64,000 nt of DNA from UBA721 sp002705165 (GTDB taxonomy: Bacteria; Planctomycetota; Planctomycetia; Pirellulales; Pirellulaceae). Position 1 is the first letter of the stretch; each line of letters begins with the position of its first letter. Made by a program: the position numbers and the translations under genes. Under the pieces are notes generated by a model. It was not told where the DNA came from. It did not search any database and saw nothing but the letters and a program-made list of their open reading frames with translations. This document shows, in pieces, positions 18,200 through 26,541 of the stretch. The stretch covers positions 248,001 to 312,000 of the forward strand of contig JBJLEF010000005.1 of assembly GCA_045565995.1 (NCBI GenBank), written 5' to 3'.

Positions 18200-20395
18200 A
18201 TGAAGCGTACGGCTATCTTCTCGTTGGTTCTGGCAAGTCTTCTGGCAACTCCTGTTTTGGCCCAGCCTCGCATCACCCCTGCCGGGCAGTTACCTCAGGA
18301 TGCCCGTCTCCTACCACTTAAAGACCTCAATGGGTACTTCCCAATGTATACGGCTGACAATGAAAAAGACTGGGGCAAGCGACGTAGCTACCTGCGACGA
18401 AAAATACTCGTGTCGATGGGACTCTGGCCAATGCCCGAGAAGACGCCTTTAAATGCCGTGGTTCACAGTCGTAAAGAAATGGATGGCTACTCCATTGAAA
18501 AAGTCTATCTGGAAACCATGCCAGGTTACTACCTCACTGGTAGCTTATACCGTCCACTTCATCTCGCCAAACAAACCGGTAAAATACCCGGCATCATCAG
18601 CCCACACGGGCATTATCAAAAGGGACGCTTTTACGATGCTCCTAAAACTAAACTGGAACAGCAACTAAAAGACGGAGCAGAGAAATTCTCGGAAGGGGGA
18701 CGCAACCCTATTCAGGCACGAAGTGTTCATTTGGCACGGCTTGGTTGCACTGTGTTTACCTATGACATGGTCGGCTATGCAGACAATAATCAAATTAGCT
18801 TTGTGCTAGCCCATGGATTTGCCAAACAACGTCCGCATATGAACGGGGCGGATCGCTGGGGATTCTTTAGTCCTCAAGCAGAAAGCCACCTGCAAAATAT
18901 CATGGGCCTGCAAACCTGGAATTCGATCCGAGCTCTTGACTTCATCAGTACGCTTGATGAAGTCGATACGGACCGCCTGGCTGTAACAGGATCCAGTGGC
19001 GGAGGAACTCAGACATTTATGGTGTCCGCTATCGACCCTCGGATCAAGGTAGCTATGCCTGCCGTTATGGTGTCAACGGCGATGCAGGGTGGCTGTACTT
19101 GTGAAAATGCCTGCCTGTTACGCGTGGGTGCCGGCAACGTGGACTTTGCCGCAATGTTCGCTCCCAAGCCGCTAGGGCTTACCGCAGCGGATGACTGGAC
19201 TGTCGAGATAGAAACAAAAGGCTTCCCCGATCTCAAAGCACTCTACACGCTGTTAGGCCAAGAAGACAACATCCACCTGGAAGCACATTTACAATTCCCT
19301 CACAACTACAACTATGTCTGTCGTAAGGCGATGTATTCCTTCATGAACCAGCATTTGGAACTTGGGTATTCCGACGTCCCACCAGAACGCGACTATCAAT
19401 ATCAAGGGCGTGAACAACTTACCGTCTGGAATGATACCCATCCGGCACCAGAAGGTGGCGAGGAATTCGAAAGTAAACTACTACAGTCCTGGAATGACGA
19501 TGCTCAGACCAAGCTCGATGCGCTGCTGACAAAACAACCAAAATCGCTGCGGGCATTTAAGGAAGTCGTTGGGGGAGCTATCGATATTGTTGTGGGGCAG
19601 GGGCTCCCGAAGGCCACCCGCCTCGACTGGAATCAAACTTACAAACAAGCGCAGAATAACTTTCTGGAAATCGGAGGGACACTAACCAATCTGGATTCTA
19701 AGAGTGCCAATCCTGTGTTATTTTTGTATCCTGAAAATTGGAATCAAAAGGTAGTCATTTGGATCACTGAAGATGGTAAAGACGGTCTCTACAAAGACGA
19801 CAGCACTCTTGTTACCGGAGTGAAATCACTGATTGATAAACAATACTGTGTGGTTGGAGTCGACTTGCTGTATCAGGGAGAATTCTTAGCCGACGGCAAA
19901 CAGCCGGAACAAACTCGCCGAGTGGACTCCAATACACGTGAAGCGGCGGCCTATACCTTTGGCTTCAATCACACGATGTTCGCTCAACGCACACACGACA
20001 TCCTGACGACAATCTCATTTATTTTCCATCACGAGTCTTTACCTGAGGAAATTTCATTAGTGGCTATGGACAGTACCGGTCCTCTGGCAATCGCTGCTCG
20101 CGCACAGGCTCGTACTGTCGTGACTAAACTCGCTGTCAACTCCAATGGCTTCCGCTTCGCAGACGTTAGCAAAATTCACTCACCAAACTTCCTGCCCGGT
20201 GGTGCCAAATACTTTGACCTACCTGGGATGCTGGCAGTCGCGACTCCTAATCAAACCTGGTTAACAGGAGAAAATGAAGTACCGCAAGTCCTCGACAAAG
20301 CCTATAAAGTTGCTCGAGCTAAGGATCAGTTGATAACCGATCACGACGGTAGTGTTGCCACAATGCTTGAGTTTTTGCAGGCAGAGCCCAAATAG
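18200..20395 (+). CDS. Exported alpha/beta hydrolase (acetylxylan-esterase-like)
   Basis: A 731-residue protein with a clear signal peptide (cleavage expected after ...TPVLA, residue 21). The first half holds an alpha/beta hydrolase fold with IISPHGH (oxyanion region), the nucleophile elbow GSSGGG with Ser266, APKPLGLTAADDW (acid region) and a candidate His in FPHNYN. The second ~300 residues look like a second, degraded hydrolase domain with DSTGPLAIAARAQ instead of a G-x-S-x-G elbow. This two-domain layout is known from the exported acetyl-xylan-esterase-like enzymes of Planctomycetes. The substrate is probably an acetylated polysaccharide (inference). GGAGAG precedes the ATG. Confidence 0.82.
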   Translation: MKRTAIFSLVLASLLATPVLAQPRITPAGQLPQDARLLPLKDLNGYFPMYTADNEKDWGKRRSYLRRKILVSMGLWPMPEKTPLNAVVHSRKEMDGYSIEKVYLETMPGYYLTGSLYRPLHLAKQTGKIPGIISPHGHYQKGRFYDAPKTKLEQQLKDGAEKFSEGGRNPIQARSVHLARLGCTVFTYDMVGYADNNQISFVLAHGFAKQRPHMNGADRWGFFSPQAESHLQNIMGLQTWNSIRALDFISTLDEVDTDRLAVTGSSGGGTQTFMVSAIDPRIKVAMPAVMVSTAMQGGCTCENACLLRVGAGNVDFAAMFAPKPLGLTAADDWTVEIETKGFPDLKALYTLLGQEDNIHLEAHLQFPHNYNYVCRKAMYSFMNQHLELGYSDVPPERDYQYQGREQLTVWNDTHPAPEGGEEFESKLLQSWNDDAQTKLDALLTKQPKSLRAFKEVVGGAIDIVVGQGLPKATRLDWNQTYKQAQNNFLEIGGTLTNLDSKSANPVLFLYPENWNQKVVIWITEDGKDGLYKDDSTLVTGVKSLIDKQYCVVGVDLLYQGEFLADGKQPEQTRRVDSNTREAAAYTFGFNHTMFAQRTHDILTTISFIFHHESLPEEISLVAMDSTGPLAIAARAQARTVVTKLAVNSNGFRFADVSKIHSPNFLPGGAKYFDLPGMLAVATPNQTWLTGENEVPQVLDKAYKVARAKDQLITDHDGSVATMLEFLQAEPK

Positions 20396-20587
20396 AGCAC
20401 CTACGAAGAACTCCGCCCGTAACATTGGTCAGCATGGACTTGACGGATGCCTGCAAACGATGTGCATTGATTGGCTGAGGCTTATCCCTTAATTCTATCT
20501 GCTGCAAAGTTCAGAGTTTCGCCTTGTTTCAGAGAACCTTTGGTCTATCTCGGCCCAACGAATAAAGTGTAGACGCAGTATTTTTCT

Positions 20588-20773
20588 TTATGCTTCGTCA
20601 TCAGGAGCCCGTCGGTTCCAGCGACACATCGGAAGATCACCGAATTCGCGTTCCATCTTTTCCAACTCGTCAGAAAGTGAAAAACTGAAATTGAAGTATT
20701 CTTCGAGTCCCACAGTAATACGGCCCAAACCGTGCTCTTCTAACAGGACGACGCGAAGTTCAACATTGTCCAT
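20588..20773 (-). CDS. Small protein of unknown function (61 aa)
   Basis: A short, acidic protein (DELEKMEREFGDLPMCRW in its second half) with no membrane segment and no motif I recognise. It is supported as a real gene by a perfect AAGGAG ribosome-binding site 7 bases before the ATG and by isolation from other genes. It lies on the opposite strand from its neighbours, between the exported hydrolase and flgM. Function unknown. Confidence 0.6.
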   Translation of the reverse strand: MDNVELRVVLLEEHGLGRITVGLEEYFNFSFSLSDELEKMEREFGDLPMCRWNRRAPDDEA

Positions 20774-21080
20774 CGTGACTCTCCTTCTGCATGGATAAAC
20801 GCCTAAGAAATACCGTACTGGTGAGATTTGACGTTATCAGCCTTTCTCTAACTATTATTTCCAACGACATAATTCGACGACCAGTTAAGTGAGAATTTAA
20901 ATTTTTTCAAATGCATGCTTTTTCAAGATAAAGTGGGGCGTTTAGCTACAATGGGGGCAATAATTAAATCATCCCTAAGAGTGGACAATTGGATTGGACT
21001 TGCCACTTATTTGCAGGTTTCCTATACTTCTGAGGCTAAATCTACTGTTAATCCTTTTGCGTGTGAGCAGGATCTTGAAT
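20774..21080. other. Divergent intergenic region between small ORF and flgM
   Basis: This 307-base AT-rich region separates two divergent genes and holds the flgM promoter at 21000-21028. Apart from that I see no coding sequence. The promoter of the minus-strand small gene must lie near 20800-20850 but I could not identify it. Confidence 0.5.
21000..21028 (+). promoter_or_regulatory. Sigma-70-type promoter of flgM
   Basis: TTGCCA (-35, 21000-21005) and TATACT (-10, 21023-21028) each match the consensus at five of six positions and are separated by the ideal 17 bases. Transcription would start near 21035, about 45 bases before the flgM ATG. Confidence 0.75.
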
Positions 21081-21377
21081 ATGCAAATCAACGGAATCAA
21101 TGGAGCTCAACCGGTCAACCCAACTAATCAAGTTGAGTCAGCCAAAGCCACACAAGCTGCTTCCATTACCAACCCAACCGACCAGGTCGATATTTCCACA
21201 GAAGCGGAATTGAACAGTCAGACCGTGGAGTTGGTGAATCAGTTAGAGATTCAGGATTTGCCCGAGATTCGTACTGACCGCGTAGCTCAGATTCGAGAAG
21301 CCCTTGAGGCGGGTACCTACGAAACTCAGGAGAAACTGGACATCGCTATTGATCGTCTACTCGATGAAATCGGCTAA
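21081..21377 (+). CDS. flgM: FlgM-like anti-sigma-28 factor
   Basis: A 98-residue protein with a polar, flexible N-terminus beginning MQINGINGAQPV and a C-terminal segment (IRTDRVAQIREALEAGTYET, then LDIAIDRLLDEIG) that matches the sigma-binding helices of FlgM. FlgM holds FliA inactive until it is exported through the finished hook-basal body. The ATG at 21081 was chosen over the longer open frame from 20994 because the homology begins here and a GAGCAGGA-type ribosome-binding site precedes it. It is monocistronic, with its own promoter and terminator, separate from the flagellar operon. Confidence 0.9.
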   Translation: MQINGINGAQPVNPTNQVESAKATQAASITNPTDQVDISTEAELNSQTVELVNQLEIQDLPEIRTDRVAQIREALEAGTYETQEKLDIAIDRLLDEIG

Positions 21378-21408
21378 AAGGGCTATACTAAAGAAGTAAG
21401 TGAACATG

Positions 21409-21442
21409 AATGCTCAGCTTACAAGGCTGAGCATTTTCTTTT
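21409..21442 (+). terminator. Rho-independent terminator of flgM
   Basis: Stem AATGCTCAGC (21409-21418) with GCTGAGCATT (21426-21435), a 7-base loop and a T-rich tail (TTTTCTTTT). It lies 31 bases after the flgM stop. Confidence 0.9.
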
Positions 21443-21477
21443 GACAGTAAAGGCTGGCTAAAACAGAATCAGCGGCA

Positions 21478-21981
21478 ATGGATCAGGATTACAGACTTAA
21501 CGACGTGCAGGTCTCGATGACGCCCGAAGACCGTTTTGAGGAGTACCTGCAAAGCAAGGGCATGCGAAATACGCAGCAACGTCGCAATCTGATGGAAATC
21601 GTATATTCCCGACACGAACACTTTGATGCTGATACGCTGATTGACCAACTGCCCCGCAAAGGCATTTCAGGATATGTAAGTCGACCAACTGTCTATCGCA
21701 CTCTGGCTGAATTCGTGGACGCAGGGTTGCTGCGAAAATTTGAGTTGGATGGTCGAGCGGTTTACGAACATGATTACGGCTATCCGCAACACGATCACTT
21801 GCATTGCACTGTCTGTGACGAGCTGTATGAGTTCCAAAGCGACGAGCTGATTGAATTACGACGAAGCGTTGCGCGACAACACCGGTTCCGCGTCACCAGC
21901 CACCGGCTCATCATCTCCGGTATCTGTGAAAGCTGCAGCCGCACTCCACGCCGCAAACGACGGAAGCAGGACCTCATCTAG
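21478..21981 (+). CDS. Fur-family metalloregulator
   Basis: A 167-residue Fur-family protein: a winged helix with NTQQRRNLMEIVY and SRPTVYRTLAEFVDAGLL (recognition helix), then the metal-binding half with EHDYGYPQHDHLHCTVC and a C-terminal ICESCS pair, so the structural zinc site with two CxxC motifs is complete. Fur-family members respond to iron, zinc or peroxide; which one applies cannot be told from sequence alone. The C-terminus is strongly basic (RRKRRKQ). It is transcribed towards purB, from which it is separated by 18 bases. Confidence 0.9.
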   Translation: MDQDYRLNDVQVSMTPEDRFEEYLQSKGMRNTQQRRNLMEIVYSRHEHFDADTLIDQLPRKGISGYVSRPTVYRTLAEFVDAGLLRKFELDGRAVYEHDYGYPQHDHLHCTVCDELYEFQSDELIELRRSVARQHRFRVTSHRLIISGICESCSRTPRRKRRKQDLI

Positions 21982-21999
21982 CGGTGAGATTATTCGCTC

Positions 22000-23424
22000 T
22001 TAGACGTTGACTTCAGCAGCTAGTTCACCTTCGACATATGCCTCTCGAATCGGCTCAATCACTTCAGCTATAAATTCATCAACCTGTTCAGGCGAACGTC
22101 CAACGAATTGCTGTGGATCCATCAAAGCTGACAAGTCCACACCTGCAAAAGCTTCATCCTGAGCCAAACGATCCAACAGATCGTTTGGTTTACCTTGCTG
22201 TTTCACTTCGGCTGCTGCATCCTGGCTGTGTTGGCGAATACGCTCGTGCAGATCCTGACGATCCCCACCAGCAGCGACAGCCGCCATCAGAATATTCTCG
22301 GTTGCCATAAACGGGAGTTCATCGTTGAGATTCTTGGCAATAACCTTTGGGTAGGTGACCATGCCGGCACATACGTTCTGTAATAGAATTAAAACCGAAT
22401 CAATGGCCAGGAAGGCCTGAGGAATCACCAGACGGCGGTTAGCACTATCGTCGAGTGTACGCTCCATCCACTGGGTGGCAACCGTATTAGCGGTGCTCGA
22501 CTGAAGACTCATTACATACCGACTCAAAGCACAGATACGCTCACTCCGCATCGGGTTACGCTTATAAGCCATCGCAGACGAACCAATTTGATGTTTTTCA
22601 AACGGCTCTTCAATCTCTTTACGATTCGCCAGCAGTCGGAGGTCAGAAGCCATCTTATGAGCACTTTGAGCAACTCCCGAAAGTGCATCCAGAACCTGCG
22701 CATCGACCTTACGGGAATAAGTTTGTCCCGTAACGGCATAGCTGGAGGAGAAGCCGGTCTTTTCAGCAACTTTCTGTTCAAGTAGACGTACTTTAGCATG
22801 ATCGCCATCAAACAGTTTAAGAAAACTTGCCTGCGTCCCCGTAGTACCTTTGGTGCTACGGGCCTTCATCCCGACAATACGATGCTGAATCTCTTCCAAG
22901 TCCATAGCGAAGTCATAAGCCCATAAGCAAGCTCGTTTACCCACAGTGGTCGGCTGAGCTGGTTGCAGATGCGTGAATCCCAACGTTGCCAACGACCTAT
23001 TTTGCAAAGCAAACTTCCCCAAAGCATCGAGTACCGATGCCAGACGTTTACGGACATACTCTAACGCTTCACGCAAGAGAAGCACGTCCGTGTTATCTGT
23101 CACAAAGCAACTGGTTGCTCCCAGGTGAATAATCGGCCGCGCGTCAGGACAAACGTCACCGTAGGCATGCACATGAGCCATAACATCGTGACGCAACTTC
23201 TTTTCGTATTCTTTAGCGACAGTAAAGTCGATGTTCTCGGCCTCACTTTTAAGCTGAGTAATTTGCTCGTCGGTAATCGGCAGGCCTAATTCCTGTTCAG
23301 CTTCAGCCAGTGCGATCCACATTTTTCGCCAAGTGGAAAACTTACGCTGGGGACTAAAAATCTCAGCCATTTCAGCGGAAGCGTACCGTGTAATCAGAGG
23401 GTTTTGATATTTGTCGTGGGACAC
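22000..23424 (-). CDS. purB: Adenylosuccinate lyase
   Basis: PurB catalyses two steps of purine synthesis, releasing fumarate from SAICAR and from adenylosuccinate. The 474-residue protein has HLQPAQPTTVGKRA and the fumarase/lyase superfamily signature GSSAMAYKRNPMRSE with the catalytic-loop Ser. The start is GTG, preceded by GGAGAG at 7 bases. Length is typical. It is convergent with the Fur-family gene. Confidence 0.95.
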   Translation of the reverse strand: MSHDKYQNPLITRYASAEMAEIFSPQRKFSTWRKMWIALAEAEQELGLPITDEQITQLKSEAENIDFTVAKEYEKKLRHDVMAHVHAYGDVCPDARPIIHLGATSCFVTDNTDVLLLREALEYVRKRLASVLDALGKFALQNRSLATLGFTHLQPAQPTTVGKRACLWAYDFAMDLEEIQHRIVGMKARSTKGTTGTQASFLKLFDGDHAKVRLLEQKVAEKTGFSSSYAVTGQTYSRKVDAQVLDALSGVAQSAHKMASDLRLLANRKEIEEPFEKHQIGSSAMAYKRNPMRSERICALSRYVMSLQSSTANTVATQWMERTLDDSANRRLVIPQAFLAIDSVLILLQNVCAGMVTYPKVIAKNLNDELPFMATENILMAAVAAGGDRQDLHERIRQHSQDAAAEVKQQGKPNDLLDRLAQDEAFAGVDLSALMDPQQFVGRSPEQVDEFIAEVIEPIREAYVEGELAAEVNV

Positions 23425-23527
23425 GCCAACTCTCTCCAGTCAATAAAAAAATTCCTGCTCAGGCAGTAACTTGTGCACCCGTATTCTACGTCAACTCACA
23501 CGTTCTGCGAACCGGCTCCATGACCAG

Positions 23528-24610
23528 TTATCGCTGGACCCGTCCGCTGGCATTTCCGCCGGCTAACGCTTCTACCTCCGCAACACTAACGTAATTAAAA
23601 TCCCCCTTAATCGAATGCTTCAGGCAACTGGCAGCCACTGCAAAGTCCAGCACAGCCTGCAGTGAGTCATACTTGGAATCGTTTAACGCATGAAGCAGGC
23701 CAGAGGCAAAGGAATCTCCACCTCCAACACGATCCACAATATGCCCGACTTGAAAGGACTCGTACTCACCATCGGGATTCAGGGGTGAAAACACAGCTGT
23801 GCCTTCTGCATCGTAAAGCATCGCTCCCCAGTTATTATGGTCAGCGGAGATACTTTCTCGCAAAGTGATCGCCACTCGCTTTACATTCGAATACTTAGCT
23901 ACAATCTGCTGAGCGACGTCCTCATAAGCAGCCACGTTCAAATGTCCTGCCGTAACATCCGTATCTACTGGATGAATATCCAAAACATCCGCCGCGTCTT
24001 CTTCGTTACCAATCACCAAATCAACGAAAGGCAACACTTCAGCCATGCACTGACGGGCCAATTCCTGTCCCTGGATGTCCGAGTGCCATTTCCATAATTT
24101 TTTTCGGAAGTTCAAGTCACATGAAATTTCCACGCCTGCTTCTTTCGCTTGTTTCACTAATTCTAAATTAGCTTCATAAGCCTGTCTGCTAACGGCAGGA
24201 GTAATCCCAGAGATGTGTAACCAATGTACTCCTTCCAGGATAGAAGCAAAGTCGTACTCAGATGCTTCCGCCAGCGAAACACTACTATAGGCTCGGTCAT
24301 AGAGCACGGTCGAACCCCGTTGGTTGGCACCGCATTCGACGTAGTAAACACCAAGTCGCCCGGCACGAGTAAGGATTTGGGAGGTATCAACCCCAAGGCC
24401 TCGCAACGATGTCTTAAGACTCTCAGCAAGCGCATTATCCGGTAGAGCTGAAACATACCGAACCTGATTACCGAACATTGCTAACGACGCACAGACATTC
24501 GCTTCCCCACCTCCCCAGGTAATCTCCACACGTCCTGGCAACACCTGTCGCAAACGTAACTTATGTTCAGGTGCTACTCGCATCATTACTTCGCCAAATC
24601 CTAAAAACAT
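23528..24610 (-). CDS. kdgK: PfkB family sugar kinase (2-keto-3-deoxygluconate kinase-like)
   Basis: A 360-residue ribokinase-fold protein. The N-terminus has FGEVMMRVAPEH and GGGEANVCASLAMFG (substrate-binding), and the C-terminal PfkB signature is DRVGGGDSFASGLLHAL with the catalytic Asp. This pattern fits 2-keto-3-deoxygluconate kinases, giving KDPG; other sugar acids or fructose are possible. GAGGAAC precedes the ATG. A KDPG aldolase gene is found 32 kb away at 56410, which would take the next step. Confidence 0.85.
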   Translation of the reverse strand: MFLGFGEVMMRVAPEHKLRLRQVLPGRVEITWGGGEANVCASLAMFGNQVRYVSALPDNALAESLKTSLRGLGVDTSQILTRAGRLGVYYVECGANQRGSTVLYDRAYSSVSLAEASEYDFASILEGVHWLHISGITPAVSRQAYEANLELVKQAKEAGVEISCDLNFRKKLWKWHSDIQGQELARQCMAEVLPFVDLVIGNEEDAADVLDIHPVDTDVTAGHLNVAAYEDVAQQIVAKYSNVKRVAITLRESISADHNNWGAMLYDAEGTAVFSPLNPDGEYESFQVGHIVDRVGGGDSFASGLLHALNDSKYDSLQAVLDFAVAASCLKHSIKGDFNYVSVAEVEALAGGNASGRVQR

Positions 24611-24668
24611 CTTTGTTCCTCAAACAACTTGTTGTAATGCCATTATTTACTCTGCCCAAAAAATCATT

Positions 24669-26198
24669 CTACATGTTTGTCAGGTCGTCCTCACCATGCC
24701 CTGCCAACTGTTGCAGAGCGGCAGCCAATGCTGCCTGATACTTCCTGTCTCTGGCATAAATTCGACAGATCCGCTGAGCAACCGGCTGACGATCGATCAG
24801 TTCATGGCTGGTTAATGGCCGAATCTGGCCTGTTGCCGAGTCAAACAAATAGTTTTGGCCAATGGCTGGGCCCTGTACAAGTGGCCGAAATATATGTCTC
24901 GCAATATCAATCCTGAGTTCCAGTTCCTGTAATGACTCGGGCAGGAACGAACGAAGTTTTTTCTCGACGAATTCCTGATCAGTAAAAATACTACTGGCCT
25001 CACTATCGCCTTCACCAAAAGTCATTGTTCGCTGACAAACCATTGTCCAGGGAACCTGACACTGCAGCAGCTCCTGCCACTTCGCTCCTAACTCTCCCTT
25101 TTCACCCGACTCATTTTCCCAACGCCCAACATCTACCAGCAAAGACGCCTCCGTTAACTTTTGATATTCTGAAAGATGCTCGCACGGATTGCCTGGGAAT
25201 AACAACGGCATCGAACGGGCAAAGACGTCAGCTAACGCAATGTCGATGCCGCGAACACTCCGGTGAAAATATACATTACGAAACAGTTCCGCTCTGGCTC
25301 CCATAAATCGCAACAAAGCGTGAATGCCTCGGTCATGAATAGTTAAGCCCGCCTGGCTAAAGAAGGAATACCTGACCAAACGCTCCAAATCATACGAGCG
25401 TTGGCTGTAACCAGTCATGTAAGCATCACGCAGGACAAAGTCCATATTGTCGATAGTATAGATTCCACTCAATAAGCTACGCAGGAATAACAGCCATTGA
25501 GGGCGTTCCTCTTCGTCACTTTGAGGACGTTGAATGATCCAGGCAACATGATCCGGGTCCAACTGCTCATCGTCCTCTAAACGGCTATTTGGATTCCCCC
25601 GCAACTGACTGAGAAGGTCTGCCAGCTCCGACTGAATGATTTGAGCCCCTAAAGACTCATGCGTTTCACCAAATGCTCGAAGATAGTGTTCATCGAAGAA
25701 ATGGCCAAACGGCCCGTGTCCCACGTCATGTAATAAGCCAGCCATTCGCATTAAGGATTCGACGTACCCTAAACTTGGTACGTCGACACACACCTGTTTC
25801 AAGCTCGGGTACAAACTCTGAGTCCAGAGGCTGGCCAAATGCATGACCCCCAGAATATGTTGAAACCGCGAATGCTCCGCCGTCGGATAGATCCACCAAG
25901 CTGTCTGCAACTGATGGATATGACGCATTCGTTGCACCCAGGGATGATGGATTACATCCTCTTCAAATACCGCCTGACTATCTGAAGCAACTCGGTCGTC
26001 ACGCTTTCCTACGGGAATATATCCATGAATAGGGTCGTGAATCAGGGTCTCTAAATGGAATTCATGCATAGAAACGATTGTAACAGGAACCAATTCTGGC
26101 ATGTTCCTTAGAAGACGAACCTCTTTTAAGAATCCCCTCAAAGGCGGGGATTTTATCCACTGGTAGTGAATGGTTGGCGCGAATTCTCCGATAGACAT
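24669..26198 (-). CDS. HD-domain phosphohydrolase (dNTPase-like, COG1078 type)
   Basis: A 509-residue protein with an N-terminal DPIHGYIPV, the metal-binding residues of an HD domain in EHSRFQHILGVMH (His109) and LLHDVGHGPFGHFFDEH (His157, Asp158), and VDNMDFVLRD-like residues (YTIDNMDFVLRDAYMTGYS). This is the layout of the YdhJ/SAMHD1-related dNTP triphosphohydrolase group. The start is uncertain: the outer ATG has GGAG only one base away, while an internal ATG at 26069 (MHEFHLETLIHDPIHG) fits the family better. It is probably a nucleotide-pool enzyme; substrate unknown. Confidence 0.85.
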   Translation of the reverse strand: MSIGEFAPTIHYQWIKSPPLRGFLKEVRLLRNMPELVPVTIVSMHEFHLETLIHDPIHGYIPVGKRDDRVASDSQAVFEEDVIHHPWVQRMRHIHQLQTAWWIYPTAEHSRFQHILGVMHLASLWTQSLYPSLKQVCVDVPSLGYVESLMRMAGLLHDVGHGPFGHFFDEHYLRAFGETHESLGAQIIQSELADLLSQLRGNPNSRLEDDEQLDPDHVAWIIQRPQSDEEERPQWLLFLRSLLSGIYTIDNMDFVLRDAYMTGYSQRSYDLERLVRYSFFSQAGLTIHDRGIHALLRFMGARAELFRNVYFHRSVRGIDIALADVFARSMPLLFPGNPCEHLSEYQKLTEASLLVDVGRWENESGEKGELGAKWQELLQCQVPWTMVCQRTMTFGEGDSEASSIFTDQEFVEKKLRSFLPESLQELELRIDIARHIFRPLVQGPAIGQNYLFDSATGQIRPLTSHELIDRQPVAQRICRIYARDRKYQAALAAALQQLAGHGEDDLTNM

Positions 26199-26541
26199 GC
26201 TCCAAATCAGAAAAGAATGTTAAACTGCGCTAGCTATAACATTTATTTAATATTACTCAACATCGATTTTCGTAAGATTGGAATAATCCATACCAGCACT
26301 ATTCACGTTATCAACCGTATTTCACCGATAGATGAAAGAGTTCGGGATGATATCGAGAGTGCACCAGGCAGATTTGAAACTACCATTCCTGCCTAATCGA
26401 TAAAGTTTCCCAAACTAAGCCCAAAACAACCCGCATCTGAAATGTAATGTAAAGCGATGTCCCCTTTACATTAGAAATAGGTCTTACTGATAAAGCTCGG
26501 CACATGCTCATCAAAGACCTGACAACCAAAGGAATTGCACC
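26199..26541. other. Divergent intergenic region with an inverted repeat
   Basis: 343 AT-rich bases separate the HD phosphohydrolase gene and a divergent exported-protein gene. It includes the perfect inverted repeat at 26445-26473 (listed separately). A 76-codon open frame across 26166-26396 has no ribosome-binding site or recognisable sequence and is not considered a gene. Confidence 0.5.
26445..26473. repeat. Perfect 10-bp inverted repeat (operator-like)
   Basis: TAATGTAAAG (26445-26454) and CTTTACATTA (26464-26473) are perfect reverse complements separated by nine bases. It lies 69 bases before the start of the exported-protein gene at 26542 and has no T-run, so it looks more like a binding site for a dimeric regulator than a terminator. 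Confidence 0.6.

Noticed and set aside
20995..21016. Possible sigma-54 promoter before flgM (TTGCCAC...TTGCA)
   Set aside because: The distance between the GG-like and GC elements is one base short of the required spacing and GG reads GC; the sigma-70 reading of the same region fits far better.
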